A stretch of 64,000 nt of DNA. It comes from DATAEE01 sp963725145. Lineage in GTDB: Bacteria; Acidobacteriota; Vicinamibacteria; Vicinamibacterales; 2-12-FULL-66-21. Under the pieces are notes generated by a model. It searched no databases. It was not told where the DNA came from and saw only the letters and a list, made by a program, of their open reading frames with translations. The stretch is taken from contig CAVRXL010000003.1 of NCBI GenBank assembly GCA_963725145.1, positions 372,001-436,000 on the forward strand, written 5' to 3'. The number at the start of each line of letters is the position of its first letter. Within the stretch, counting starts at the first letter, position 1. Position numbers and translations under genes: made by a program. This document shows positions 53,027 through 62,697 of the stretch, one piece after another.

Positions 53027-53068
53027 GCGGCCGGGAACTTGGCTACAATCCGTGCGTCCTTTCTCTAG

Positions 53069-55474
53069 ATGTCCTTCATCCAGGACCTCAAACACTCGAC
53101 CCGGCAGCTCTGGCGGCGGCCGGCGTTCACGCTCATCGCGGTGCTGACGCTGGCAATCGGCATAGGCGTCAATGCCGTGGCGTTCACGGTGGTCAACGGC
53201 ATCCTGTTCAAGAATTCGAGGATCCGCTCGAGCGACGATCTGGGGCGCATCGCCACGACTCCCGGCGGAGACGAGAGCGGCTACGCGTCCGTCGAGGAGT
53301 ATCAGCGATTCGCCGACGCGACGCGCGGCGCCGTCGATCTGGCGGCCGAAGGGCGGCTCTCGGTGGCGTGGCGGCACGAGGGCACGACCGAAACCGCCTG
53401 GGTCCTGTTCGTGTCGTCGAACTATTTCTCGATGGTCGACGCGCCCGCCATGGCCGGCCGGATCGACGTGGCCACCTTCGATGGGCGGCCGTCGGTCGTC
53501 GTCGGCGAACGGTTCTGGAGAAGGAAGCTCGGCGCGGCATCGCTGGCGGGGCTCACGCTGCGACTCAACAACACCGACGTCAGCGTGGCCGGCGTCGCCT
53601 CGGAGTCGTTCACGGGCCCGGCGGGGATCTACTCACCTGACGTCTGGCTGCCGCTCGACGATCTCGCCCTGTTCAATACGTCGCCCGCGCTGCTGAAACG
53701 CGATCACCGGTGGCTCTTCCTGATGGGCCGGTTGAAACCGGGAGTCGGCGTGCCGGAGGTACAGGGCCGCGTGGACGGCGCCGTGGCGGCGATGGCGCAC
53801 GACTGGCCCGACACGCATCGCCGCCGCGGCGCGCGGTTCCGCCTGTTCCGCGAAGGCAACAGCGAGCTCAGGGGGCTGAAAACCGCCGCCGCTCTGGTCA
53901 TGGGGATCATCGGCCTCGTCCTGCTGCTGGCCTGCTTCAACGTGGCCAATCTGCTGCTCGCCCGGGCGGTCGAGCGCGAGCGCGACATGGGCATCCGCTC
54001 GGCGCTCGGCGCCGGCACCGCGCGGCTCGTGCGGCTGGTCGTGACCGAGGGATTCCTCATCGCCGCGCTGGCAGGCGCCGCCGGCCTGGTGATCGCGCGC
54101 TGGAGCCAGTTCTTCGTCGGATCGTTCGCCATCCCGATCGACCAGCCTCAGCACATCGACCTCACGCCGAACGCGACCGTCGTCGGGTTCATACTCGTTC
54201 TCGTCGTCATCGCGGGCGTGCTGCCGGGGCTCTGGCCCGCCGTGGCCGCCGCGCGCGTGGACGTGCAGCGGGTGCTGGGATCGCAAGGCGGGAGCCTGAC
54301 GGGTGCGAAACCCTCGCCGGCGCCGCGGAGGCTCGTCGCCGCGCAGATCGCCGGCTCCACGGCGTTTCTCGCGCTCGCGATCCTCATCGCGCAAACTTAC
54401 GGAAACCTTTCGCTCGCGGACCTGGGCTTCGACAAGGACCGGCTGGTCATCGCCGAGTTCGAGCCGGCGTCGCACGGCTACGACGCGGATCGGTCCGAGC
54501 GCTACGTGGAAGCGCTTCTGTCACGCGTACGGGCGCTGCCGGGTGTGGCCGGCGCCGCGGTGGCAGACCGCGTCCCGTTCTTCATCGGGTTCAATCGGAT
54601 GACGAGCGTTTCGTCCGGCGGCGCGCCGTGCGAACCGGACGCGTGCCCGCGATACGCGACGATGGCCGTCGGGCCCGAGTACTTCCAGACGATGGGGATT
54701 CCACTGACGGCGGGTCGCGAGTTCCAGGCGGGCGGCGCGCCGAACGAAGTGATCATCAACCAGCCGCTGGCGCGGCAGCACTGGCCCGAAGGTCGAGGGC
54801 TCGGCGAAACGCTGAGAATCGGCGAGCCGGGCGTCATCGTCAATGTCATCGGCATCACCGCGAAGACACACACGCGTGGACTGGATCGCGAGGAGCCCAC
54901 GCTCTACGTTCCCCTGAGCGCGGATCGGTTCGAAGGCCTGCTGAGCGTCGTCGCTCGAACGACGAACGCGCCCGAGACGCTCGTTCGACCGCTCACCGAA
55001 ACGGCGCAGGCTCTCGATCAGAACGTGTCGATGCTGGCGGTCAAGACGATGCGCGAGCGGATGGCGGTGCAGTTGTGGCCGTTCCGGACGGTCGGGTGGA
55101 TCTTCTCCATCTGCGGCATTCTCGCCCTCATCCTCGCCACGGTGGGTCTCGCCGGCGTGGTCATCCACGGCGTGAACCGGCGGCTCAAGGAGTTCGGCGT
55201 GCGGGTCTCGATGGGCGCCACGCCCCGCGACCTCGTCTCCCAGGTGCTGAGGAACAGCGCGGCGCTGTTGGTGCCGGGTCTCATCGCCGGTACGGTGCTC
55301 GCGGCGATCGCGGCGCGGCTGGCGCAGGTCGCCTTCATCGGGGTCAACGTGCTGAACCCGCTCACCTATCTCGCGGTGGCGCTGCTCGAATGCGTCATCG
55401 TCATCGCCGCCTGTATCGGGCCAGCGCTCCGGGCGTCACGGGTGGATCCTCTGGTGGCCCTGAGATCGCATTAG
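53069..55474 (+). CDS. ADOP-type ABC transporter permease (MacB/FtsX-like)
   Basis: 801 residues. N-terminal helix with RRPAFTLIAVLTLAIGIGVN, a large periplasmic MacB-PCD-like domain, two FtsX membrane blocks (about 270-420 and 675-800; LLACFNVANLLLARAVERERD and GVRVSMGATPRDLVSQVL) and a final DPLVALRSH. This is the acidobacterial duplicated orphan permease family: no ATPase gene is adjacent. Substrate is unknown; relatives of MacB move peptides or drugs using tri-part systems. Unlike the gene at 56809, no PadR gene precedes it. Confidence 0.93.
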   Translation: MSFIQDLKHSTRQLWRRPAFTLIAVLTLAIGIGVNAVAFTVVNGILFKNSRIRSSDDLGRIATTPGGDESGYASVEEYQRFADATRGAVDLAAEGRLSVAWRHEGTTETAWVLFVSSNYFSMVDAPAMAGRIDVATFDGRPSVVVGERFWRRKLGAASLAGLTLRLNNTDVSVAGVASESFTGPAGIYSPDVWLPLDDLALFNTSPALLKRDHRWLFLMGRLKPGVGVPEVQGRVDGAVAAMAHDWPDTHRRRGARFRLFREGNSELRGLKTAAALVMGIIGLVLLLACFNVANLLLARAVERERDMGIRSALGAGTARLVRLVVTEGFLIAALAGAAGLVIARWSQFFVGSFAIPIDQPQHIDLTPNATVVGFILVLVVIAGVLPGLWPAVAAARVDVQRVLGSQGGSLTGAKPSPAPRRLVAAQIAGSTAFLALAILIAQTYGNLSLADLGFDKDRLVIAEFEPASHGYDADRSERYVEALLSRVRALPGVAGAAVADRVPFFIGFNRMTSVSSGGAPCEPDACPRYATMAVGPEYFQTMGIPLTAGREFQAGGAPNEVIINQPLARQHWPEGRGLGETLRIGEPGVIVNVIGITAKTHTRGLDREEPTLYVPLSADRFEGLLSVVARTTNAPETLVRPLTETAQALDQNVSMLAVKTMRERMAVQLWPFRTVGWIFSICGILALILATVGLAGVVIHGVNRRLKEFGVRVSMGATPRDLVSQVLRNSAALLVPGLIAGTVLAAIAARLAQVAFIGVNVLNPLTYLAVALLECVIVIAACIGPALRASRVDPLVALRSH

Positions 55475-55628
55475 GGGCCGGCGCGCCTCACGTTCCGGAT
55501 TCGCCACCGGCACAACCGTGGCGAGTCGCCGGCGCTCGGCCCATTCACGGGATCTTCACGAAGGTTTCAGCGGAGCTTCAGGACTCCAGCACTCAAGCCG
55601 GTCATCCTTACCTCCCGGAGGTTCGTGG

Positions 55629-56771
55629 ATGCGGCTCTCCTCGCTCGATGCAACACGCGGCCTGATCATCGTCTTCATGGCGATCGATCACGCGCGCGGG
55701 TTCATCGCCAAGAATCACCCCGGCGAGTTCTGGGGCCGCGCGCTGCCGGACTACGGCGGCGATGCGCTCGCCTTTCTGACGCGGCTCGTCACGCATCCCT
55801 GCGCGCCCGGATTCTTCTTCCTGATGGGGGCCGGCATGGCACTGCTCGCCGCCTCGCGCGCCGAGGTCGGCTGGTCGAACGGCCGCGTCGTCAGGCACTT
55901 CGTCTGGCGTGGGCTCGCGCTGATCCTGCTGGGCCAGGTGCTCGAGAACGGTGCGTCGACGTTCGCCTTCGCGAACGCCACGCGGGTCGAATTCTATGGA
56001 GTACGCGTCCCCGGGGCCGACGGATCGGTCCCGTCCCTGATTCTGGGAGTTCTCTACGGCCTCGGGGCGGCGCTCATCCTCGGCGGCATGCTCGTCCGGC
56101 TGCGTCCCGCCGCGCTCGTCGGCGCGGCCGCCGCGTGCGCGCTCGCGGGCCAGTGGATGACACCCTCGGCTGCGCAGGTAGACGTCCCGTTCCATCCACT
56201 GTTGCGGCTTCTGCTCATCCCGGGGCAGACCGGTCCGCTGCTGGTCGTTTATCCGGCGCTGGCGTGGCTGCCGTGCACGATCCTCGGGATGGCTTTCGGA
56301 CGATGGCTGCGCGACGATCGGCGGATGGCCTTCCGGCGCGCCGCGCTCGCCGGCGTTCTCTTCCTGGGGCTGTTCGTCGTCGTTCGTGCGGCTGGCGAGA
56401 TCGGCAACGTGGTGCCGCCGCGATCCGGATGGATCGGGTTCTTCAATGTCGTGAAGTATCCGCCGAGTCTGACTTTCCTCCTGCTCACACTCGGCGTCGA
56501 TCTTCTGGTGCTGGCCGCCTTCGAGCGCTGGCGCGTCGGCGAGTTGTCATGGAGCCGGCCGCTGCTCGTCTTCGGCAGCGTGCCATTGTTCTTCTTCTTC
56601 GCGCACCTGTGGCTCTACGCCGCCATCGGCCGCTTCTTTCCGGCGGGGACGACGCTGCCGCGGATGTACGTGTTCTGGCTGCTCGGTCTGGTCCTTTTGT
56701 ACCTGCCGTGCCGGTGGTATGGCGACTTCAAGAGCAGGCGTCCGGCCGGGTCTTTTTTCCGGATGCTGTGA
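55629..56771 (+). CDS. DUF1624/heparan-alpha-glucosaminide acetyltransferase-like membrane protein
   Basis: 380 residues with about ten hydrophobic helices. The start RLSSLDATRGLIIVFMAIDHARGF contains the D-x-x-RG and DH motif of the YeiB/DUF1624/HGSNAT-like acyltransferase group; PCAPGFFFLMGAGMAL is the second conserved segment, and FGSVPLFFFFAHLWLY lies near the end. Such proteins move acetyl groups across the membrane to glycan substrates. GGAGG nine bases before the ATG at 55629. No companion enzyme is adjacent. Confidence 0.88.
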   Translation: MRLSSLDATRGLIIVFMAIDHARGFIAKNHPGEFWGRALPDYGGDALAFLTRLVTHPCAPGFFFLMGAGMALLAASRAEVGWSNGRVVRHFVWRGLALILLGQVLENGASTFAFANATRVEFYGVRVPGADGSVPSLILGVLYGLGAALILGGMLVRLRPAALVGAAAACALAGQWMTPSAAQVDVPFHPLLRLLLIPGQTGPLLVVYPALAWLPCTILGMAFGRWLRDDRRMAFRRAALAGVLFLGLFVVVRAAGEIGNVVPPRSGWIGFFNVVKYPPSLTFLLLTLGVDLLVLAAFERWRVGELSWSRPLLVFGSVPLFFFFAHLWLYAAIGRFFPAGTTLPRMYVFWLLGLVLLYLPCRWYGDFKSRRPAGSFFRML

Positions 56772-56808
56772 CAGAACTGGGCGCGAGGCTGGCCCGAGTT
56801 CTCGCTGA

Positions 56809-59532
56809 CTATCCTCGCAGCGCGGCGACAGGATCCAGCTTCGACGCGCGATGGGCCGGCATGTAGGCCGCGGCGAGGGCCACGATCAGGAGCACGCCGG
56901 TGGCCACGGCGAGCGTCACGGGATCCTGCGGCGCGACGCCGTACAGCCGGCTGTGTAAGAGGCGCGATCCGGCGTAGGCGAGGACGGCGCCGAGCGCGAG
57001 GCCCGCCGCGACGACACCGACGGTCTCGCGGAGAATCATCGTGGTCACACCGCTCGGACGCGCGCCCAGCGCGATACGGACCGCGATCTCCCCCGTGCGC
57101 CGCGCGACGCCGTAGGACAGGACGCCATACAGCCCGATCGCCGCAAGCAGGAGCGCCACGCATCCGAAGGCCGCGGCCAGCTGCGCGGTGCTGCGGTCCT
57201 GCGCCGTCAATGGCGCCATCTGCTCCTCTATCGACCTCGCGGCGATGATGGGCAGGGCCGCGTCCACGCGCTGAATCGTCCTTCGCACGGCCTCCATCAA
57301 CGGCCGGGCGTCCGTGGCGGTCCGAATCAGCAGTGTCGGGCTGAGCTCGGACTTCGGGATGTAGAAGCGCGGCTCGACGGCCCCCCGCAGTCCCTGCATC
57401 CGAATGTTCCGCGCGACTCCCACCACCTGATACGACGCTCCTCCGTCTTCGTGGCTCAGCGTCACGTGAAAGCCGAGAGGGTTCCGCCGTTCGAAGAATC
57501 GTTGAGCGAAGGCCTCGTTGATCACGCAGACTCTGGGCGCATCGCCGCGATCGCTCTCCAGAATCTCGCGTCCCAGAATGACGGGCACACCCAGCGTCGA
57601 GAAGTACTTCGGACCCACTCGATCGAAAGCCGCGTCGCGGTCGTCGTCTGTTTTGCGCGTGTGACCTTCGACCTCGACCGTCGCCGACGACTCGCCTCCA
57701 CTGAAAAGGCCCAGCTGAGAAAAACTCGTCGCCCGGACGCCCGGGACGCGACCGATCTCGTCGACCAGCTCGCGCAGCACGCTCTCGCGACGAGCGATCT
57801 CATAGCCGGGCTCGCGCAGATCGACACGGACGAGCAGCAGGCGTTCGGCGGCGAAGCCGACGTCCGCGTGCCGCAGGTTGTAGACCGTCCGCGCCATCAG
57901 ACCGGCGCCGACCAGCAGCGGCAGCGACAGCGCCAGCTGCAGGCCGACGAGCAGCCGGCCCGAACGCGTCTGGCCACGCGTCGCGATCGTGCCGCGACTC
58001 TGTTCCTTGAGGCTCGCTCCCGGGTCGGTCCTGGTTGCCTGCACGGCTGGAAGAGCGCCGAAGAGCAGCGCGGCCACGACGGTCGTCGCCACGACGAACG
58101 CCAGCACGCCAGGGTCCAGCGCGAACGTCATGGAGAAGTCCTCGTCCGATTCCGTGATCATCTGAACCAGGATCGGGTGCAGGACGTACGCGACGGCGAA
58201 CGCGGCGACAGCTCCCAGCGAGGCCAGCACCAGACTTTCGGTGATGAGCTGGCGCATGACGCGGCCGCGGCTCGCGCCAAGCGACAAACGCAGGCCGATT
58301 TCCGGCTTGCGCGCGGCACCCCGCGCGAGCAGCAGATTGGCCAGGTTCGCGCATGCGATCAGAAGCAGGACGCCGACCGCCGCGAGAAGCGCCGTCAGCG
58401 ACGTTGAGAACTCGGACCGCGTGGGCGATGCCCCGCGCGCGGCCGGGCGAATCAGAAGACGCTGATCGAGGAACACTCGCCGGCTTTCGCCCGATGCCTG
58501 GGCGCCATAGAACGACTCCAGCCCGGCCTGGAAGACGGCGTTCGACTGCGCTTCGGCCTGCTCGTTGGTGACGCCCGGCTTCAGCCTCCCGAACACGTGG
58601 AGCCACATCGATTTTTCGGGAGGCGTATCGCGGAGGCGATCGCGGCCCGGTATGAGCGCCGGCTGCATCCGCAGCGGGAGCCAGAAGTCCGGCTGCTGTC
58701 CGTGGGTCTCGCCGATGAAGCCGCGAGGGGTGACGCCGATGACGGTCAGGGCGGCCTTGCGAATCGTCATGGTCGTGCCGACGATCTCGGGACGGCCGCC
58801 GAAGCGCCGCTGCCAGTAGCTGTGGCTGAGCACGGCATACGGCGTCTCGACGCGGTCTTCGGCCGGCGTGAACAGCCGGCCGATTGCCGGATGGACGCCC
58901 AGAACCTGAAAGAATCCCCCGGAGACCAACCGCCCGTTCGCCTGTTCCCAATCGCTGCCTTCGAACCGGACCTGCCAGGTGCCGAGACTGCTCTGCGATG
59001 CCATGACCTCCGAGAACGCCTCGACATGGTCGCGCATCTGCTCGAACTCGCCGTAGGTGAGCCACGACCGCGGACCCTCGAGCCGGCCGGTCCAGCTTCC
59101 GGAGTCATCCGGATTGGTGAGCATGACGAGCTGCTCGGGCTTTTCCACGCCCGGCAGCGACGAGCGCAGGAGGCCGTTCCACAACGTGAAGATCGCCGTG
59201 TTGGCGCCGATGCCGAGCGCGAGGGACAGAATCGCGACGCCGGCGAAGCCTGGCGACCTCCGCAGCGTGCGGAGCGCGTAGATCAGATCCTGGCGAATGC
59301 TGTCGACGAGCGCCAGGCCGCGTGCATCGCGGCACTCCTCTTTCCGCGGCTCGATCGCGCCCATCTCGCGGCGCGCCGCATACCAGGCGTCCTTCCGGGA
59401 CATGCCGCGTGCGACGTAATCCTCGACGAGGTGGTCCAGATGGTACTGAAGCTCCTCGTCCAGCTCCTGCTCGACGCGGCCGCCCCTGACGAGCGATCGC
59501 AAGCGAAGACGCAGCTTCTGAATCCAGCGCAT
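56809..59532 (-). CDS. ADOP-type ABC transporter permease with N-terminal extension
   Basis: 907 residues. An N-terminal helical module (ELDEELQYHLDHLVEDYVARGMSRKDAW), typical of PadR-linked permeases, precedes RRSPGFAGVAILSLALGIGAN, a periplasmic domain, and two FtsX-like membrane blocks (ACANLANLLLARGAARKPEIG and GARPSGVTTMILRETVG). It ends KLDPVAALRG. ATG at 59532 lies 8 bases after the PadR stop, so the two genes are an operon; the permease is presumably repressed by PadR. No ATPase gene is next to it. Confidence 0.95.
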   Translation of the reverse strand: MRWIQKLRLRLRSLVRGGRVEQELDEELQYHLDHLVEDYVARGMSRKDAWYAARREMGAIEPRKEECRDARGLALVDSIRQDLIYALRTLRRSPGFAGVAILSLALGIGANTAIFTLWNGLLRSSLPGVEKPEQLVMLTNPDDSGSWTGRLEGPRSWLTYGEFEQMRDHVEAFSEVMASQSSLGTWQVRFEGSDWEQANGRLVSGGFFQVLGVHPAIGRLFTPAEDRVETPYAVLSHSYWQRRFGGRPEIVGTTMTIRKAALTVIGVTPRGFIGETHGQQPDFWLPLRMQPALIPGRDRLRDTPPEKSMWLHVFGRLKPGVTNEQAEAQSNAVFQAGLESFYGAQASGESRRVFLDQRLLIRPAARGASPTRSEFSTSLTALLAAVGVLLLIACANLANLLLARGAARKPEIGLRLSLGASRGRVMRQLITESLVLASLGAVAAFAVAYVLHPILVQMITESDEDFSMTFALDPGVLAFVVATTVVAALLFGALPAVQATRTDPGASLKEQSRGTIATRGQTRSGRLLVGLQLALSLPLLVGAGLMARTVYNLRHADVGFAAERLLLVRVDLREPGYEIARRESVLRELVDEIGRVPGVRATSFSQLGLFSGGESSATVEVEGHTRKTDDDRDAAFDRVGPKYFSTLGVPVILGREILESDRGDAPRVCVINEAFAQRFFERRNPLGFHVTLSHEDGGASYQVVGVARNIRMQGLRGAVEPRFYIPKSELSPTLLIRTATDARPLMEAVRRTIQRVDAALPIIAARSIEEQMAPLTAQDRSTAQLAAAFGCVALLLAAIGLYGVLSYGVARRTGEIAVRIALGARPSGVTTMILRETVGVVAAGLALGAVLAYAGSRLLHSRLYGVAPQDPVTLAVATGVLLIVALAAAYMPAHRASKLDPVAALRG

Positions 59533-59540
59533 ATTCGTCC

Positions 59541-59870
59541 TCAACCCGGCTTCACGACCAGCGAGATCGCGGCCGACAGACGTTCCCACTCGGCCATTTC
59601 GGTTTTCAGCGCCTTCCGGCCGGCTGCCGTGAGCTTGTAGTACTTGGCACGCCGGTTGTTTTCGCTGAGCGCCCACTCGGCCGAGATCCAACCCTGCTGC
59701 TCGAGCTTGTGAAGCGCGGGGTACAGCGCGCTCTGCCCCACACGCAACTGCTCGCTCGACATCTGCCGGATGCGCTGGGCGATAGCCCAGCCGTGCATCG
59801 GCTCGAGCGCCAGCACGCGTAGGATCAGGAGATCGAGTGTGCCCTGGACGAGATCGGTCGGCTTGCTCAT
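59541..59870 (-). CDS. PadR family transcriptional regulator
   Basis: 109 residues: KPTDLVQGTLDLLILRVLAL, HGWAIAQRIRQMS, VGQSALYPALHKLEQQGWIS, SENNRRAKYYKLTAAGRKAL. This is the complete short winged-helix PadR type (group s2). It should repress its own operon until it binds a small ligand. It begins an operon with the ADOP permease and is divergent from the membrane protein at 59917. Confidence 0.95.
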   Translation of the reverse strand: MSKPTDLVQGTLDLLILRVLALEPMHGWAIAQRIRQMSSEQLRVGQSALYPALHKLEQQGWISAEWALSENNRRAKYYKLTAAGRKALKTEMAEWERLSAAISLVVKPG

Positions 59871-59880
59871 GCGGCTCCAA

Positions 59881-59891
59881 TCAGTTACTGA
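59881..59891. promoter_or_regulatory. TCAGT-T-ACTGA dyad, candidate PadR operator
   Basis: A perfect 5-bp inverted repeat around one T lies 11 bases upstream of the PadR ATG, within the 46-base gap to the divergent membrane protein gene. It could control both. Inference. Confidence 0.4.
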
Positions 59892-59916
59892 CAGGAGAGC
59901 ATAACCGGGTCGGCGA

Positions 59917-61185
59917 ATGGAATCAGGTACTCAAGCCATCGATTGCAATGACGACGTTGTCGCCGTGCGCCGGCTGCGCGCCGCAGCGTTCCTGCCGAAG
60001 CTCGCCGCGTTCGTGTCCGCGGTCCTGGGGCTATTCCTGTTCGCGCTGGGCGTCGGCACGTGGACCGGACGGACGATCTTCGCCGTCACTGCACTCGGAA
60101 GTGCCCTGCTAGGCCGGGCCATCGAGCATGGGGCTGCATGGGGCGTGTGGGCGCTCGCGGTTCTGGTTGGCGCGTCGACGGTCGTCATGATCCTGGCGGC
60201 CGTGATGGTCCGGCTGGACGCAGATCCAGAGCCTATTGGGGAATGGCTGGCCGTTCTCGCAGGAACCCTGCTTGTCCTGACGGGTTGCTGGCTTCTGGTG
60301 CGGCTCGGAGTTCAAGCGATACGGCGGCCGGTCAAAACGCCGGCGTGGATCGTCACGGAAACCCGCAGCGGATGGCGGTGGCTGCCTCGGGATGAACGCT
60401 TCCGCACGGGCCTCGGCACGTTCACGATCGCGGTGCTCATCTACGCTGGCGGCGCCGTCGTTGCTGCATTCGTCGCCGCCGGAACGGGGATCACCTATCT
60501 GGGCGCGTTGGCGTACTTGCCGATCGCGCGGGCGGCCGGTCGGGTTTGGACGCGAGGCCGGCGTCACTTGGCGCTCCGGGTCCGGGAGGTCAGGACGCTC
60601 GATGCGCGGCCTCCTGTCATCCTGCTGCGATCGTTCGAGGACGACAACCTGCCGCTCGAGACCCGCTACCGGTTGTTGTGGTTCTTCAGCGCGGCGAAGG
60701 AGGCGTTCACGCTCGAAGAATTCGTCGTGAACTGTCTGTGGCGGTCTGGCCCCGTGATCGCGATCGGCAATCCGGGCGAGGCGCTCAATCCGCTCGGCGC
60801 GGCTCGAGAGTACGTCGCGGAGGACCGATGGAAAGACGTGATCCATCAGTTTCTCGACGAGGCGGTCCTCGTCGTCTGTATTCTCGGGTCCACTCCAGGG
60901 CTTCGCTGGGAATACGACGCGATTGCCACGCGGAAGAAAAAGACCGACGTGGTCATCGTCTTTCCGCCGCGACCCCTGGAGCAGCTTCATCTGCGGTGGG
61001 AGGCGTTCAGGAGCTGTTTCGCACCGGCCGCTCCCGTCGTTCTGTCATCGGATCCTCGACTGGGGGCGCCGCTGCTAGCGTTTTTTTCAGGAACCGGGGA
61101 GCCGCAGGTGTTCTATTGCAGGTACAACAATGAGACCGCGTACGGCGTCGCCTTCGCCAATCTCCTGCAACGGCTGCGGCCCTAG
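59917..61185 (+). CDS. Membrane protein with TIR/SLOG-like C-terminal domain
   Basis: 422 residues. Helices lie at about 25-48, 52-70, 74-95, 110-132 and 170-205 with a basic loop. The C-terminal half is soluble and conserved: RPPVILLRSFEDDNLPLE, a segment with AIGNPGEALNPLGAAREYV, and VLVVCILGSTPGLRWEYDAI, then TDVVIVFPPR. The alternating strands and helices resemble TIR or SLOG-type Rossmann domains, with WEYD at the place of the catalytic-Glu helix in TIRs; I am not sure of the family. Divergent from PadR with only 46 bases between. Confidence 0.6.
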   Translation: MESGTQAIDCNDDVVAVRRLRAAAFLPKLAAFVSAVLGLFLFALGVGTWTGRTIFAVTALGSALLGRAIEHGAAWGVWALAVLVGASTVVMILAAVMVRLDADPEPIGEWLAVLAGTLLVLTGCWLLVRLGVQAIRRPVKTPAWIVTETRSGWRWLPRDERFRTGLGTFTIAVLIYAGGAVVAAFVAAGTGITYLGALAYLPIARAAGRVWTRGRRHLALRVREVRTLDARPPVILLRSFEDDNLPLETRYRLLWFFSAAKEAFTLEEFVVNCLWRSGPVIAIGNPGEALNPLGAAREYVAEDRWKDVIHQFLDEAVLVVCILGSTPGLRWEYDAIATRKKKTDVVIVFPPRPLEQLHLRWEAFRSCFAPAAPVVLSSDPRLGAPLLAFFSGTGEPQVFYCRYNNETAYGVAFANLLQRLRP

Positions 61186-61197
61186 CGCGAACGCAAG

Positions 61198-62412
61198 CTA
61201 CGGCGGGGCCTTCGGGGCCGGTTGGAACTCGTAAATCCCGCCGTCAGCCATCAGCGACAGAAAGAGGTGGCCGTCCTTGATTACATAGGACCGGATGTTG
61301 GGCAACTGCTTCACGATGTGATCGTGCATGGACGCGGGAGGGCACATCGCGCGCGTCAGCGCCAGCGGCCCGAACTGAAGCTGATTCGGGCCGCTCGACT
61401 TCCAGCTTCCGCTTCCTCGATTGCAGTCCATGCGCGCGGTCAGCCGCCAGAGGGCGCCGAACGCCATCGTGTACTTCGTCCGGTCGTCCGGCGTCAGCGT
61501 CGTCTCGTCACTGCCCTGGAACTTGACGAGCTGCCACGACGTGCCGGTCAGTTCATGCGCAGGCGAAGGCAAGGCGGCCTTTCCCGCCGTAAATGCCGCC
61601 ACTCGCGTGCCCGCCGCGTCGGACAGCTCGAGACGGTTACCCCCTACCGTCAACCGGGTCGCGCTCTTGACCGCCTCTTGAAACGCACGCTCGACCTCCG
61701 CGGCTGCATCGATGCAGGCCATCTGGGTCCCGGCCATCTGGCCGAACGTCACGGCATCCCCTTTCAGCTCGTAGGTCCCTGTGATCCGGTTGCAGCCATC
61801 CGAGCCGGACACTCGGCCATCCACCTGGAATTGCAGATGTGCTTCCCGCTTCGGATCCTGTGACGGGGTCGCCTTCCCCGCGAGCTCGACTGCCTTCCAG
61901 TACGTGCCCTGGAGCGGTTCGCCCGCGGGCTTCGGCGGCGGCGGCGGCGGCGTCTGACCGACCCTGCGCATCATGAGCTTGACGCTCGTCGGGCGCCCGC
62001 CCGTAATGACCTGGGCAGCGGTGTCTGTGGTGAACAGGAGCTTGTCGTTGACGAGAATCTTCGCGCGAACGACGTACCGGTGGTCGGCGACTATCTTGGC
62101 CGGATCGTAGGCGATGGTGAACGCGATGGGCGGATTGCCCGGTGACGTGACGCGCGTCTCCGCGATCGTTTCGGCTTTAGCGTCGGCGCGCGACACGTCC
62201 TCGAGCGTGGCTTCGAGGGTCGCTCCCGGCGGCAGCGCCATGCGTTCTCGATACGTCGCGGTCCCGAGTATCGTCTGAGCCTGCCGCGCCGAAGCGGCTG
62301 GTGAATGGTCGCCGCGAAGGAGGGCCATCGCCTGGTTCGCGGTCAACTCGAGAAGCACCGCCAGGGCGACGCGCGCGAGGCACCTCCTGCCGACCGCGAT
62401 CTCGAGTGGCAT
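61198..62412 (-). CDS. Exported YbaY - META - META domain protein
   Basis: 404 residues. After a hydrophobic N-terminus (ARVALAVLLELTANQAMA) comes a YbaY-like beta-domain (about 46-155; ATYRERMALPPGATLEATLE, KILVNDKLLFTTDTAAQV), a Pro-rich hinge (TPPPPPPKPAGEP), a META/HslJ domain (about 168-280; LQGTYWKAVEL, GSDGCNRITGTYEL, GQMAGTQMAC), and a second META-like copy (about 285-400; LTGTSWQLVKFQG, ARMDCNRGSGSWK, LTRAMCPP). Both META copies keep the CNR and paired-Cys pattern. Such proteins are periplasmic or outer-membrane-linked and of unknown role in stress. It is followed by another convergent gene, not in one operon with it. Confidence 0.85.
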   Translation of the reverse strand: MPLEIAVGRRCLARVALAVLLELTANQAMALLRGDHSPAASARQAQTILGTATYRERMALPPGATLEATLEDVSRADAKAETIAETRVTSPGNPPIAFTIAYDPAKIVADHRYVVRAKILVNDKLLFTTDTAAQVITGGRPTSVKLMMRRVGQTPPPPPPKPAGEPLQGTYWKAVELAGKATPSQDPKREAHLQFQVDGRVSGSDGCNRITGTYELKGDAVTFGQMAGTQMACIDAAAEVERAFQEAVKSATRLTVGGNRLELSDAAGTRVAAFTAGKAALPSPAHELTGTSWQLVKFQGSDETTLTPDDRTKYTMAFGALWRLTARMDCNRGSGSWKSSGPNQLQFGPLALTRAMCPPASMHDHIVKQLPNIRSYVIKDGHLFLSLMADGGIYEFQPAPKAPP

Positions 62413-62432
62413 ACCGGCGAACCTTTCAAATG

Positions 62433-62684
62433 CTACACGGGGCGCGCCATCACGCGGTAGAGGATCAGCAGCAGAATCGCGCCGACGACCGACATGACGA
62501 AGCCTGCCGCGTCACCAGGACCGTAGAGGCCCGCGAACTGCCCCACGAAGCCTGCCAGCAGCGCGCCCGCAATCCCGAGAGCGATCGTCACGACAGCGCC
62601 TCCGGGGTCATGACCCGGCATGAGGAGCTTCGCGATGACCCCGACTATGAGACCGAAGACAATCCACCCGACAATGGCTGCCAT
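62433..62684 (-). CDS. GlsB/YeaQ/YmgE family stress-response membrane protein
   Basis: 83 residues, a close paralogue of the protein at 6255-6509: GWIVFGLIVGVIAKLLMPGH, TIALGIAGALLAGFVG and a final VVGAILLLILYRV. The ATG at 62684 follows AAGGAGGACAGAG. It sits 13 bases after the DUF937-OmpA gene stop, so they probably share a transcript. Confidence 0.93.
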   Translation of the reverse strand: MAAIVGWIVFGLIVGVIAKLLMPGHDPGGAVVTIALGIAGALLAGFVGQFAGLYGPGDAAGFVMSVVGAILLLILYRVMARPV

Positions 62685-62697
62685 CTCTGTCCTCCTT

